Assembly: GCA_003519585.1 (NCBI GenBank)
Contig: DOWL01000167.1
Location: forward strand, 15,644-22,176
Length of the DNA: 6,533 bases
Origin: Nocardioides sp.
GTDB lineage: Bacteria > Actinomycetota > Actinomycetes > Propionibacteriales > Nocardioidaceae
Direction of reading: 5' to 3'
Below are positions 1 to 5,573 of this stretch, one piece after another; the stretch's first letter is position 1; each line of letters begins with the position of its first letter. A program made the translations under genes and the position numbers. Below the pieces are notes generated by a model that worked only from the letters and a program-made list of their open reading frames with translations, did no database searches and was not told the origin of the DNA.

Positions 1-24
1 GGATCCCAACAGATGTTGGGATCC
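1..24 (-). terminator. Perfect stem-loop downstream of the barstar gene
   Basis: GGATCCCAAC (1-10) and GTTGGGATCC (15-24) are perfect reverse complements separated by the 4-nt loop AGAT, giving a 10-bp hairpin. On the minus strand it begins 16 nt after the barstar stop codon (41-43), where a terminator of the three-gene minus-strand operon is expected. No T-run follows on the visible side. U-tract-poor hairpin terminators are common in high-GC actinobacteria. The stem reaches base 1, so it may extend outside the window, and it could also serve a convergent gene to the left. Confidence 0.6.
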
Positions 25-40
25 CTGCAGATGCCAGCCT

Positions 41-445
41 TCAGTCCAACGACGGCACGTCGACATCGGGCCCCTCGCCACGCAGCAGCGTGGTCAGTCG
101 GGCACTGTGGTCGGCCAGGATCGTCCGCACCGAGGTGAACGCCGCCTCGTCCGCTCGGGCCAGGGTGCACCAGCCGTCCCAGAGCAACACGGTGCTGCCG
201 TCGAGGTCGCGCAGACAGTCGTTGAGGGCGTCGAGGTTGGCGCCGTAGTGGTCGGGGAAGGCGAGTGCCTCGCCGAGAGCCACCAGCACCTCTCGCCGGG
301 TCTGGTGGTGCCACCCGTCGACGTACCCGAACCGCCAGCCGGCGTGTTCGACCGTGTGTCCGACCTCGTGAGGTGGGAACGCCGCGTGCCAGCGGTACAG
401 CCCGGGGTCGTGGTGGTGGGCCAGGATGGCCGCAAGTCCGCTCAT
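41..445 (-). CDS. Barstar-family ribonuclease inhibitor
   Basis: A 134-residue cytoplasmic protein with the barstar signature. Residues 61-78 carry LAFPDHYGANLDALNDCL, which aligns with the inhibitory helix and loop of barstar (LALPEYYGENLDALWDCL). Barstar Asp35 and Asp39, which occupy the barnase active site, correspond to D72 and D76 here. Tyr29 is replaced by H66 and Trp38 by N75. The protein is about 45 residues longer than the 90-residue Bacillus barstar, through an N-terminal extension of about 50 residues rich in His and Trp. Known function of the family: tight binding and inhibition of barnase/RNase Sa-type ribonucleases. The gene starts 10 bp after the stop of an RNase Sa-like gene, so that enzyme is the obvious partner. 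The ATG at 445-443 is supported by a GAGGAGG five bases upstream. Family assignment is firm; the partner is inferred from adjacency. Confidence 0.9.
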   Translation of the reverse strand: MSGLAAILAHHHDPGLYRWHAAFPPHEVGHTVEHAGWRFGYVDGWHHQTRREVLVALGEALAFPDHYGANLDALNDCLRDLDGSTVLLWDGWCTLARADEAAFTSVRTILADHSARLTTLLRGEGPDVDVPSLD

Positions 446-450
446 GCGAA

Positions 451-457
451 CCTCCTC
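451..457 (-). promoter_or_regulatory. Strong ribosome binding site of the barstar gene
   Basis: On the minus strand this reads GAGGAGG, five bases before the ATG at 445. Its first bases overlap the TGA stop (458-456) of the ribonuclease gene. It fixes the barstar start and implies translational coupling. The ribonuclease start has no comparable site. Confidence 0.8.
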
Positions 458-962
458 ATTGCTGCGTCCCTGCCGCCCGTGCGATCCGCGCGAAGGACTC
501 GTAGTGGTCCTCGGTCCAGTAGTACTCCCCGCCGTCGCCGGCGATGATCCGGCGGGCGCCTCGATCGGAGGAGCCGGGCGTGATCACGGTGTACTCCGCG
601 TAGTAGCCACGCGGATGGTCGGGAAGCAGCCCCTCGAAATTGCCGAACGTCGAGCCGTCCTTGCCGGGATAGGGGAACGGTCCGCCCTGGTCGATCAGCG
701 CGAGGGTCGCCTGAGCCTCGACCGGCAGCTCGTCCTGGAGGACCCAGGGCAGGCCGCTCTCCGGGTCTATGTCGCCGGTCTCGACTCCGTCGCTCGTCTC
801 GTCGGTGGCCACGCTGCCGACCGCGGACGGCGACGGGTCGTCGCCGAAGAGGGTGATGGTATCCCCGTCGTGGTCCATCGTGAACTTGAGGATGAACGAG
901 GTGAACGCGATCGTCGCGAAGACGATCACCACCGTCGTGACCGTCTGGCGGTTCCATTTCAC
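456..962 (-). CDS. Membrane-anchored or secreted guanyl-specific ribonuclease (RNase Sa/barnase family)
   Basis: A 168-residue protein. Residues 7-25 form a hydrophobic helix after a basic N-terminus, giving a signal peptide or signal anchor. Residues 27-72 are an acidic, Ser/Asp-rich linker. Residues 74-168 are a ribonuclease domain about as long as mature RNase Sa (96 aa). Matching segments are GGPFPY (93-98), FGNFEGLLP, GYYAEYTVITPG (119-130), RGARRII (134-140) and DHYESF (152-157). By alignment with RNase Sa, Glu54, Arg65, Arg69 and His85 correspond to E123, R134, R138 and H153. Guanine-binding Glu41 corresponds to E110. The family cleaves single-stranded RNA after guanosine. The protein has no cysteine, so the RNase Sa disulfide is absent. 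No clear signal-peptidase site follows the helix, so tethering is possible. The GTG at 962 is the only start candidate between the helix and the upstream in-frame stop (996-998), and it lacks a visible Shine-Dalgarno sequence. It sits 33 bp after the Rv2175c-like gene and 10 bp before barstar. Confidence 0.9.
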   Translation of the reverse strand: MKWNRQTVTTVVIVFATIAFTSFILKFTMDHDGDTITLFGDDPSPSAVGSVATDETSDGVETGDIDPESGLPWVLQDELPVEAQATLALIDQGGPFPYPGKDGSTFGNFEGLLPDHPRGYYAEYTVITPGSSDRGARRIIAGDGGEYYWTEDHYESFARIARAAGTQQ

Positions 963-995
963 GGCGGTGGCCGGTTCACGACAGGGGCCGGCGGA

Positions 996-1361
996 TCAGA
1001 GTGCCATCGCCTGCGCGCGGCGCTTGACCTCCGAGCCGCGGTTCTCACGCAGGGCATCGATCGGCCGCCCGGGGAGGTCGGCGTCGAGGTGGAGCCACGC
1101 GATGATCTCGCGGTCGTCGTACCCGCCGTCGTGCAAGAGGGTGAGGAGTCCGCCCAGCCCCTTGACCGGCAGGCCGTCCTCGCCGATGAAGCCGGCGGGC
1201 ACCCGGGGTCCGGAGCCGGGCATGGGTACGGCGGCGGCCAACTCGTGGTCGCGGATCATGGTCCGGACCTTCGCGGGGGTGACCCCCAGGCGCTGCGCGG
1301 CCTGGTCCCAGTCCAGCCATTCCTCGACCAAGGTGGACAGGTCGGCCTCGGCGAGCGTCAT
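996..1361 (-). CDS. Rv2175c-like winged-helix DNA-binding protein
   Basis: A 121-residue protein with an excisionase/MerR-like helix-turn-helix at about residues 14-40 (WLDWDQAAQRLGVTPAKVRT). The middle, LPVKGLGGLLTLLHDGGYDD, and the C-terminus, VKRRAQAMAL, closely match M. tuberculosis Rv2175c, which ends in VVRRAQAMAY and contains LTILHDGGYRD. Rv2175c binds DNA and is a known substrate of the kinase PknL. Phosphorylation in its N-terminal tail reduces DNA binding. The divergent neighbour here is a PknL-like kinase, so the pairing is conserved. With the ATG at 1361 (weak GGGG upstream) the protein lacks most of the N-terminal tail that carries the phosphothreonine in Rv2175c; T2, S9 and T10 are the nearest candidates. 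An in-frame ATG at 1481 would add 40 Arg-rich residues but would run through the kinase promoter, so I prefer 1361. It is the first gene of the apparent operon with the ribonuclease and barstar. Confidence 0.9.
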   Translation of the reverse strand: MTLAEADLSTLVEEWLDWDQAAQRLGVTPAKVRTMIRDHELAAAVPMPGSGPRVPAGFIGEDGLPVKGLGGLLTLLHDGGYDDREIIAWLHLDADLPGRPIDALRENRGSEVKRRAQAMAL

Positions 1362-1444
1362 GGCCCCATGCTGGCATCCGTCGGGGCGCGGCGCACGACG
1401 TGGAGCGCGGTCCAGGGCGCGCACGGCTCGCCGGGCGCCGGAAA

Positions 1445-1474
1445 ATGCCACAACCGGTCGCGCGTCCGTACGAT
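1445..1474 (+). promoter_or_regulatory. Candidate promoter of the kinase operon
   Basis: ATGCCA at 1445-1450 (4 of 6 matches to TTGACA) and TACGAT at 1469-1474 (4 of 6 matches to TATAAT, fitting the TAnnnT form of many actinobacterial promoters) are separated by 18 bp. Transcription would start near 1480, giving a leader of about 36 nt before the GTG at 1517. The rest of the 155-bp divergent region (1362-1516) shows no convincing minus-strand promoter. The call rests on consensus matching only. Confidence 0.4.
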
Positions 1475-1482
1475 GGACCATC
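1472..1482. promoter_or_regulatory. Short palindrome at the predicted kinase transcription start
   Basis: GATGG-A-CCATC is a perfect 5-bp inverted repeat around one central base. It overlaps the end of the candidate -10 box and the expected transcription start. The position suits an operator, and the adjacent Rv2175c-like DNA-binding protein is one possible ligand. It is short enough to occur by chance. Confidence 0.25.
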
Positions 1483-1505
1483 CGGATCCTTCCCCGTCCG
1501 GGTGC

Positions 1506-1511
1506 AGGAGG
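1506..1511 (+). promoter_or_regulatory. Ribosome binding site fixing the kinase start
   Basis: A perfect AGGAGG lies five bases before the GTG at 1517. It sets the start there rather than at the upstream in-frame ATG at 1400, which has no such site and lies upstream of the candidate promoter. Confidence 0.8.
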
Positions 1512-1516
1512 TCGCC

Positions 1517-3589
1517 GTGACGTCTGACCGGCATGCCGCCCAGGGCGGCGGCGCCGAGCGGCCGAGCGACCCCACGCAGGACGCCACCGACCACCTCGGC
1601 GGGCGGGTCCTCGACAACCGCTACCTCATCGGGTCGCGGATCGCGCGCGGCGGCATGGCCACCGTCTACGAGGCCATGGACCTGCGCCTCGACCGCACGG
1701 TCGCGGTCAAGGTGATGCACCCGGGGCTGGGTGACGACGACGAGTTCGCGGCCCGGTTCGTCGCCGAGGCGCGGGCGGCCGCCAAGCTGTCGCACCCCAA
1801 CGTCGTCGCCGTCTTCGACCAGGGCAACGACGACGGCACCGTCTTCCTCGCGATGGAGCTGATCCCGGGCCACACGCTGCGCGACACGATCGGCAAGGAA
1901 GCTCCGCTCTCCCCGGCCCGCGCCCTCGCCCTGCTCGAGCCGGTGGTCTCCGCGTTGGCCGCGGCCCACCGGGCCGGCCTGATCCACCGCGACGTCAAGC
2001 CCGAGAACGTCCTCATCGCCGACGACGGTCGGGTCAAGGTCGCCGACTTCGGCTTGGCCAAGGCGGTGAGCGCTACCACCCAGCACACGGCGACCGGCGT
2101 CCTCATCGGAACCGTCTCGTACGTCGCCCCCGAGCTCGTCGTCGAGGGCCGCTCGGACGCCCGGGCGGACGTGTACGCCGTCGGCGTGATCCTCTACGAA
2201 CTGCTCACGGGGAAGAAGCCGCACGAGGGCGAGACCCCGATCCAGGTCGCCTACAAGCACGTGCACGAGGACGTGCCGGCACCTTCGCGCCTCGCACCCG
2301 GCGTACCCGACTACGTCGACGCCCTGGTCGCGCGCGCCACGGCCCGCGACCGCGAGCAGCGCCCGGCCGACGCGGGGGTGCTCCTGCACCACCTGCGCCG
2401 GGTCAATCAGGCGGTCACCTCCGGCGTCAGATCCGACCGGGACCTGGTCGACGACCTGGTCCCGCGCAAGCACGCCGACACCGCCGAGGTGCTGCGCCGC
2501 CAGGGGCCTGGGAGCGGCGACACCAACCCCGACCCGTGGGACCACGCCGAGATGGCTGCGCTACTCGCGCCGCCGCGCGAGGCGACCACGACGATGGAGC
2601 GCCCCCGCGAGTCGACGTCGGTCGTCGAACGCGTAGCCCCGCCGCCGAAGCAGCCGGCCAAGAAGTCGACCCAGGGCAGTGGCCCGCCCACCAAGCGGCC
2701 CCGACGGCGGCGACGCGGCCCGATCCTGCTGGTGCTGGCCCTGCTCGTCGCGGCGGCCGTGGGCGCCGGCGCGTGGTACTTCGGCTGGGAGCGCTACACC
2801 AGCACGCCGGCCGTGCTCCAGCTCTCCGAGGCCGATGCCACCCAGAAGCTCGAGGACGCCGGGCTCGACGTGAAGGTGGGCGAGCCGGCGTACTCCGACA
2901 GCGTCGAGGCGGGCCTGGTGCTCAGCACCGACCCGGGCGCGGGCGAGCGGGTGCTCAAGGGCACCGACGTCACCATCACGCTGTCGTTGGGTCGTGCCGT
3001 CCAACAGCTGCCGAAGCTCACCGGTATCACCGAGGACGAGGCGCAGGACCGGATCCAGAACGCTCACATGGCCTTCGGCAAGTCGACCAAGGCGTTCTCC
3101 GAAACCGTTCCCGAGGGCATCGTCATCTCCTCGGAACCCAAGGGCGGTACCACGCTGCGCTTCGGCACGATCGTCGACCTGGTGATCTCCAAGGGCCGAC
3201 AGCCGATCAAGGTCGGCAGCTGGGTCGGCAAGAGCGCCGACGAGGCCGAGACCACCCTGAAGAAGCGCGGGCTCAAGCCCGACGTCTCCCACCAGTACTC
3301 CAACAGCGTTCCCGAGGGCGTGGTCATCTCCCAACAGCCCACGGGAGGCACGCTCTACAAGGGCGACACCGTCGAACTGTTGGTCTCGCTCGGCCCCGAG
3401 CTGATCGCGGTCCCCAACGTGGTCGCGGCGGGCGTCGACGACGCCACCGCCACCTTGCAGGGCGCGGGCTTCGACGTGGACGTCCAGTACGCCCCCGGCT
3501 ACATCGGCCTCGGCTATGTCTTCTCACAGGACCCGGGCGAAGGCACCGAGCTGCCCAAGGGCTCCACGGTCACGATCTACCTCGTGTGA
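1517..3589 (+). CDS. pknL: PknL-like serine/threonine protein kinase with four PASTA domains
   Basis: A 690-residue membrane kinase, numbered from the GTG at 1517. The kinase domain spans about 36-295. It has the Gly-rich loop ARGGMATVY (43-51), VAVK with Lys65, C-helix Glu84, HRDVKPEN with catalytic Asp159, DFG with Asp177, and APE at 204-206. Activation-loop threonines at 187, 188, 191 and 193 (TTQHTAT) fit the autophosphorylation positions of PknB/PknL kinases. A linker rich in Thr, Pro and Arg (about 296-400) ends in RRRRR, followed by one membrane helix at about 402-424. Four PASTA domains follow outside the cell (about 431-492, 495-560, 563-626, 628-690). PASTA domains bind peptidoglycan fragments or lipid II in related kinases, so the protein probably senses cell-wall state. 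The divergent Rv2175c-like gene supports the PknL assignment. M. tuberculosis PknL lacks PASTA domains, while some other actinobacterial members have them. Its TGA overlaps the nfo start, implying co-translation. The kinase call is firm; the pknL symbol rests on context. Confidence 0.93.
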   Translation: MTSDRHAAQGGGAERPSDPTQDATDHLGGRVLDNRYLIGSRIARGGMATVYEAMDLRLDRTVAVKVMHPGLGDDDEFAARFVAEARAAAKLSHPNVVAVFDQGNDDGTVFLAMELIPGHTLRDTIGKEAPLSPARALALLEPVVSALAAAHRAGLIHRDVKPENVLIADDGRVKVADFGLAKAVSATTQHTATGVLIGTVSYVAPELVVEGRSDARADVYAVGVILYELLTGKKPHEGETPIQVAYKHVHEDVPAPSRLAPGVPDYVDALVARATARDREQRPADAGVLLHHLRRVNQAVTSGVRSDRDLVDDLVPRKHADTAEVLRRQGPGSGDTNPDPWDHAEMAALLAPPREATTTMERPRESTSVVERVAPPPKQPAKKSTQGSGPPTKRPRRRRRGPILLVLALLVAAAVGAGAWYFGWERYTSTPAVLQLSEADATQKLEDAGLDVKVGEPAYSDSVEAGLVLSTDPGAGERVLKGTDVTITLSLGRAVQQLPKLTGITEDEAQDRIQNAHMAFGKSTKAFSETVPEGIVISSEPKGGTTLRFGTIVDLVISKGRQPIKVGSWVGKSADEAETTLKKRGLKPDVSHQYSNSVPEGVVISQQPTGGTLYKGDTVELLVSLGPELIAVPNVVAAGVDDATATLQGAGFDVDVQYAPGYIGLGYVFSQDPGEGTELPKGSTVTIYLV

Positions 3590-4476
3590 CGGGGCTGCGG
3601 AACCCGGTCGGCACCCACGTCAAGGTCGGGCCGGGACTGGTCAAGGGGACGCTCAAGGGCGCCCGTGAGCTGGGGCTCGAGGCGGTGCAGGTCTTCACCG
3701 GCAACCCGCGCGGGTGGGCCTTGAGCGAGGGCCGGCCGGCCGAGGACGCGGCGTTCCGGGAGGGCTGCGCCGAGAGCGAGATCCGGGTGGTCATCCACGC
3801 GCCGTACCTCGTCAACCTCGGCTCGCCGACGGCGTCGACCTACGAGAGGTCGGTGGCCTCGGTGGCCCACAACGTACGGCGGGCCGTGGAGATCGGCGCC
3901 GAGGGTGTGGTCGTGCACACCGGGTCGTACGTCGCCCAGCCCGGGGACCAGTCCGGCGACGACGTCCCCGGCCTGCGGGCGGCGGCGCTGCGCCGGCTGC
4001 GTGAGGGGCTGCTCCCGATCCTCGACACGATCTCCGACGACAGCCTGCCGTGGCTGCTGCTGGAGCCGACCGCCGGCCAGGGGCGCTCGCTGTGCGCTGG
4101 GGTGGCCGACCTCGCGCCGTACCTCGACACGCTCGATCACCACCCCAAGGCGGGGATCTGCCTCGACACCTGCCACGCGTTCGCCGCCGGCGAGCCTCTG
4201 GACGAGCCCGGCGGTACGACGCTGACCGTCGACCGCATCATCGAGATCGCCGGCCCCGGAAAGCTGCGGCTGGTGCATGCCAACGACAGCCAGGATCCCC
4301 GCGGTTCGATGCGCGACCGGCACGAGAAGCTGGGCGCGGGCCACATCGGGACCGGAGCGATCGCCGAACTCCTGGCCCACCCCGCGACCGCCGGGGTGCC
4401 GTTCATCCTCGAGACGCCTGGGTCCCGAGACCCGGGCAGCGACCAGATCGCCCTGGTCAAGGGGATGCGCCGATGA
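3586..4476 (+). CDS. nfo: Endonuclease IV (AP endonuclease)
   Basis: A 296-residue cytoplasmic DNA repair enzyme of the TIM-barrel endonuclease IV family. It cleaves the backbone 5' to abasic sites and removes blocked 3' ends in base excision repair. All nine metal ligands of the E. coli trinuclear zinc site can be matched: H71 (IHAPYLVN), H111 (VVHTGS), E160 (LLLEPTAGQG), D194 and H197 (LDTCHAF), H231 (LVHANDS), D244 and H246 (RDRHEKLG) and E276 (ILETPG). The length is normal for the family. The start is the GTG in GTGA overlapping the kinase stop by four bases. No Shine-Dalgarno sequence is visible, so expression probably relies on translational coupling. Weaker alternatives would truncate the first strand of the barrel. 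It is the middle gene of the kinase-nfo-transporter cluster. Confidence 0.95.
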   Translation: MTGLRNPVGTHVKVGPGLVKGTLKGARELGLEAVQVFTGNPRGWALSEGRPAEDAAFREGCAESEIRVVIHAPYLVNLGSPTASTYERSVASVAHNVRRAVEIGAEGVVVHTGSYVAQPGDQSGDDVPGLRAAALRRLREGLLPILDTISDDSLPWLLLEPTAGQGRSLCAGVADLAPYLDTLDHHPKAGICLDTCHAFAAGEPLDEPGGTTLTVDRIIEIAGPGKLRLVHANDSQDPRGSMRDRHEKLGAGHIGTGAIAELLAHPATAGVPFILETPGSRDPGSDQIALVKGMRR

Positions 4477-4489
4477 CCAGGCGGTGCCG

Positions 4490-5380
4490 ATGACCGCCCG
4501 CCGCTCAGCACTGCTGGCGACCGGCGCGCTGCTGCTGGTCACCGCGAGCTGGGGAAGCACGTTCTTCATGATCAAGGACCTGCTCGACCGGATGCCGGTG
4601 CTCGACTTCCTGGCCGTGCGGTTCACGATCGCCGGGTTGGTCATGTTCGCGGTGGCCCACCGGGCCGTGCTCGCCCTGCCCCGCGAGGTGCTGAGGCGAG
4701 CGATCGTCGTCGGGGGCATCTACGGCATCGCGCAGATCCTGCAGACCGCGGGGCTCGCGCACACTCCGGCCAGCGTGTCGGGATTCATCACCGGGATGTA
4801 CGTCGTGTGCACGCCGCTGCTGGCGGCGCTGCTGCTCAAGACCCGGATCACGGCGATGACCTGGGGCGCGGTGGTCCTCGCCACCGCCGGCCTCGGGGTG
4901 CTCACGCTGAACGGGATCTCGGTCGGGTACGGCGAGGCGCTCACCTTGATCGCGGCGGTGCTGTACGCGCTGCACATCGTCACGCTCGGGGCCTGGTCGA
5001 CCGCCCGCGACGCGCTCGGCATGTCGGTGGTCCAGCTGATCGTGATCGCGCTGGTCTGCCTGATCGCCACCGCTCCCAACGGCGTGGTGCTCCCGGACCA
5101 GGGCCGCGATTGGGCCGCGATCATCTACATGGCGCTGGTCGCCGGCGCTCTCGCGCTCCTCGCCCAGACCTGGGCGCAGTCGCAGCTCTCCCCCACCCGC
5201 ACGGCGATCATCATGAGCATGGAGCCGGTGTTCGCGGCGTTCTTCGCGGTCCTGCTCGGCGGCGAGGTGCTGACCGGCCGGATGTTCGTGGGTGGCGCGA
5301 TGGTGCTCGCCGCGATGCTCCTGGTCGAACTCGGCCCACGCCGGCCACTCGAGGGCGAGGTCCAGCACCTCACGGTCTGA
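4490..5380 (+). CDS. EamA/DMT-superfamily transporter (RhaT/YdcZ-like permease)
   Basis: A 296-residue integral membrane protein with two EamA repeats (about 7-136 and 149-284) and roughly ten hydrophobic helices, the family's usual design. Typical signatures are ASWGSTFFMIKDLL (19-32) with LAVRFTIAGL (41-50) in the first half. In the second half SPTRTAIIMSMEPVFAAFFA (214-233) and the following GGEVLTGRMFVGGAMVL are typical. Members export or import small metabolites such as amino acids; the substrate cannot be told from sequence. The ATG at 4490, 13 bp after the nfo stop, begins the membrane-entry sequence. An in-frame GTG two codons earlier (4484) is an alternative. An ATG overlapping the nfo stop (4473) is out of frame. 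The Shine-Dalgarno sequence is weak (AGGCGG). Confidence 0.9.
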   Translation: MTARRSALLATGALLLVTASWGSTFFMIKDLLDRMPVLDFLAVRFTIAGLVMFAVAHRAVLALPREVLRRAIVVGGIYGIAQILQTAGLAHTPASVSGFITGMYVVCTPLLAALLLKTRITAMTWGAVVLATAGLGVLTLNGISVGYGEALTLIAAVLYALHIVTLGAWSTARDALGMSVVQLIVIALVCLIATAPNGVVLPDQGRDWAAIIYMALVAGALALLAQTWAQSQLSPTRTAIIMSMEPVFAAFFAVLLGGEVLTGRMFVGGAMVLAAMLLVELGPRRPLEGEVQHLTV

Positions 5381-5402
5381 GCCGCGCCGACGCGTACCGC
5401 GA

Positions 5403-5430
5403 GAGTTTCGTCGGCCAGCCGATGAAACTC
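5403..5430 (+). repeat. Palindromic element, copy 1
   Basis: GAGTTTCGTCGG (5403-5414) and CCGATGAAACTC (5419-5430) form a 12-bp stem around the loop CCAG. The one non-Watson-Crick position, G5410 with T5423, is a G·U wobble in plus-strand RNA. It starts 23 bp after the transporter stop and is likely part of a terminator or a REP-like element. A near-identical copy starts 60 bp later. Confidence 0.75.
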
Positions 5431-5460
5431 GACCTTTGACGACGAAGTTGCATCGTCCAG

Positions 5461-5492
5461 GCGCGAGTTTTGTCGGCCAGCCGACGAAACTC
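5461..5492 (+). repeat. Palindromic element, copy 2
   Basis: The core GAGTTTTGTCGG (5463-5474) and CCGACGAAACTC (5479-5490) share the CCAG loop and nearly all bases with the first copy. Outer pairs C5462-G5491 and G5461-C5492 extend the stem to 14 bp. The only non-Watson-Crick pair (T5469 with G5484) is again a U·G wobble in plus-strand RNA. Probable function: transcription termination or a dispersed palindromic repeat. No T-run follows. Confidence 0.75.
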
Positions 5493-5521
5493 GCCACCGT
5501 CCAGGTACCCATGACACCCAA

Positions 5522-5537
5522 TGTGAGCTGGGTCACA
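5522..5537. promoter_or_regulatory. CRP/GlxR-type binding site
   Basis: TGTGA (5522-5526), six bases, then TCACA (5533-5537) is an exact match to the palindromic half-sites TGTGA-N6-TCACA bound by cAMP receptor proteins, including actinobacterial GlxR and Crp. Its centre lies about 80 bp before the lacI-family start and just upstream of a -35-like box. A global carbon-status regulator acting on a sugar-type regulator gene would be consistent. Confidence 0.6.
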
Positions 5538-5544
5538 ACCACGG

Positions 5545-5573
5545 TTGACGCGCTCTGAAACCGGTTACACGAC
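5545..5573 (+). promoter_or_regulatory. Probable promoter of the LacI-family gene
   Basis: TTGACG at 5545-5550 matches five of six bases of the -35 consensus. No good -10 box sits at the usual spacing. TTACAC (5565-5570) and TACACG (5566-5571) are the closest, at spacings of only 14-15 bp. The flanking regulator sites make a promoter here likely, but its exact elements are uncertain. Confidence 0.35.
5556..5569. promoter_or_regulatory. LacI-family operator, probably autoregulatory
   Basis: TGAAACCGGTTACA is a near-perfect palindrome centred on CG, with AACCGGTT exact and TG/CA outer bases. LacI/GalR-family operators characteristically have a central CG into which the hinge helices insert. 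It lies between the -35-like box and the gene start, where bound repressor would block transcription. A related AACC-AC-GGTT motif is centred 21 bp upstream (5541.5 versus 5562.5), about two helical turns away on the same face. Confidence 0.6.

Noticed and set aside
1400..1516. Longer kinase start at the ATG at 1400
   Set aside because: It has no ribosome site, lies upstream of the likely promoter and encodes an Arg-rich stretch unlike kinases. The GTG at 1517 has a perfect AGGAGG.
107..1527. Plus-strand open frames (107-547, 426-1520, 769-1527) across the left arm
   Set aside because: They are antisense to the barstar, ribonuclease and Rv2175c-like genes, whose conserved residues are all on the minus strand.
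1358..2545. 395-codon minus-strand open frame opposite the kinase gene
   Set aside because: It is antisense to conserved kinase motifs. Long antisense frames are expected at this GC content, and its translation is low-complexity Val/Asp/Arg/Gly with no family signature.
2536..3585. Upstream in-frame extension of nfo inside the kinase gene
   Set aside because: The extra 350 residues are an out-of-frame shadow of the kinase. Homology to endonuclease IV begins right after the GTG at 3586.
4473..4493. ATGA overlap at the nfo stop as transporter start
   Set aside because: This ATG is out of frame with the transporter and meets a stop after six codons.
5403..5492. Two palindromic repeats with a 32-bp gap, resembling a minimal CRISPR array
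   Set aside because: There are only two copies, each a complete near-perfect inverted repeat. No cas gene or leader is present, and the position after an operon end fits terminators or REP-like elements better.
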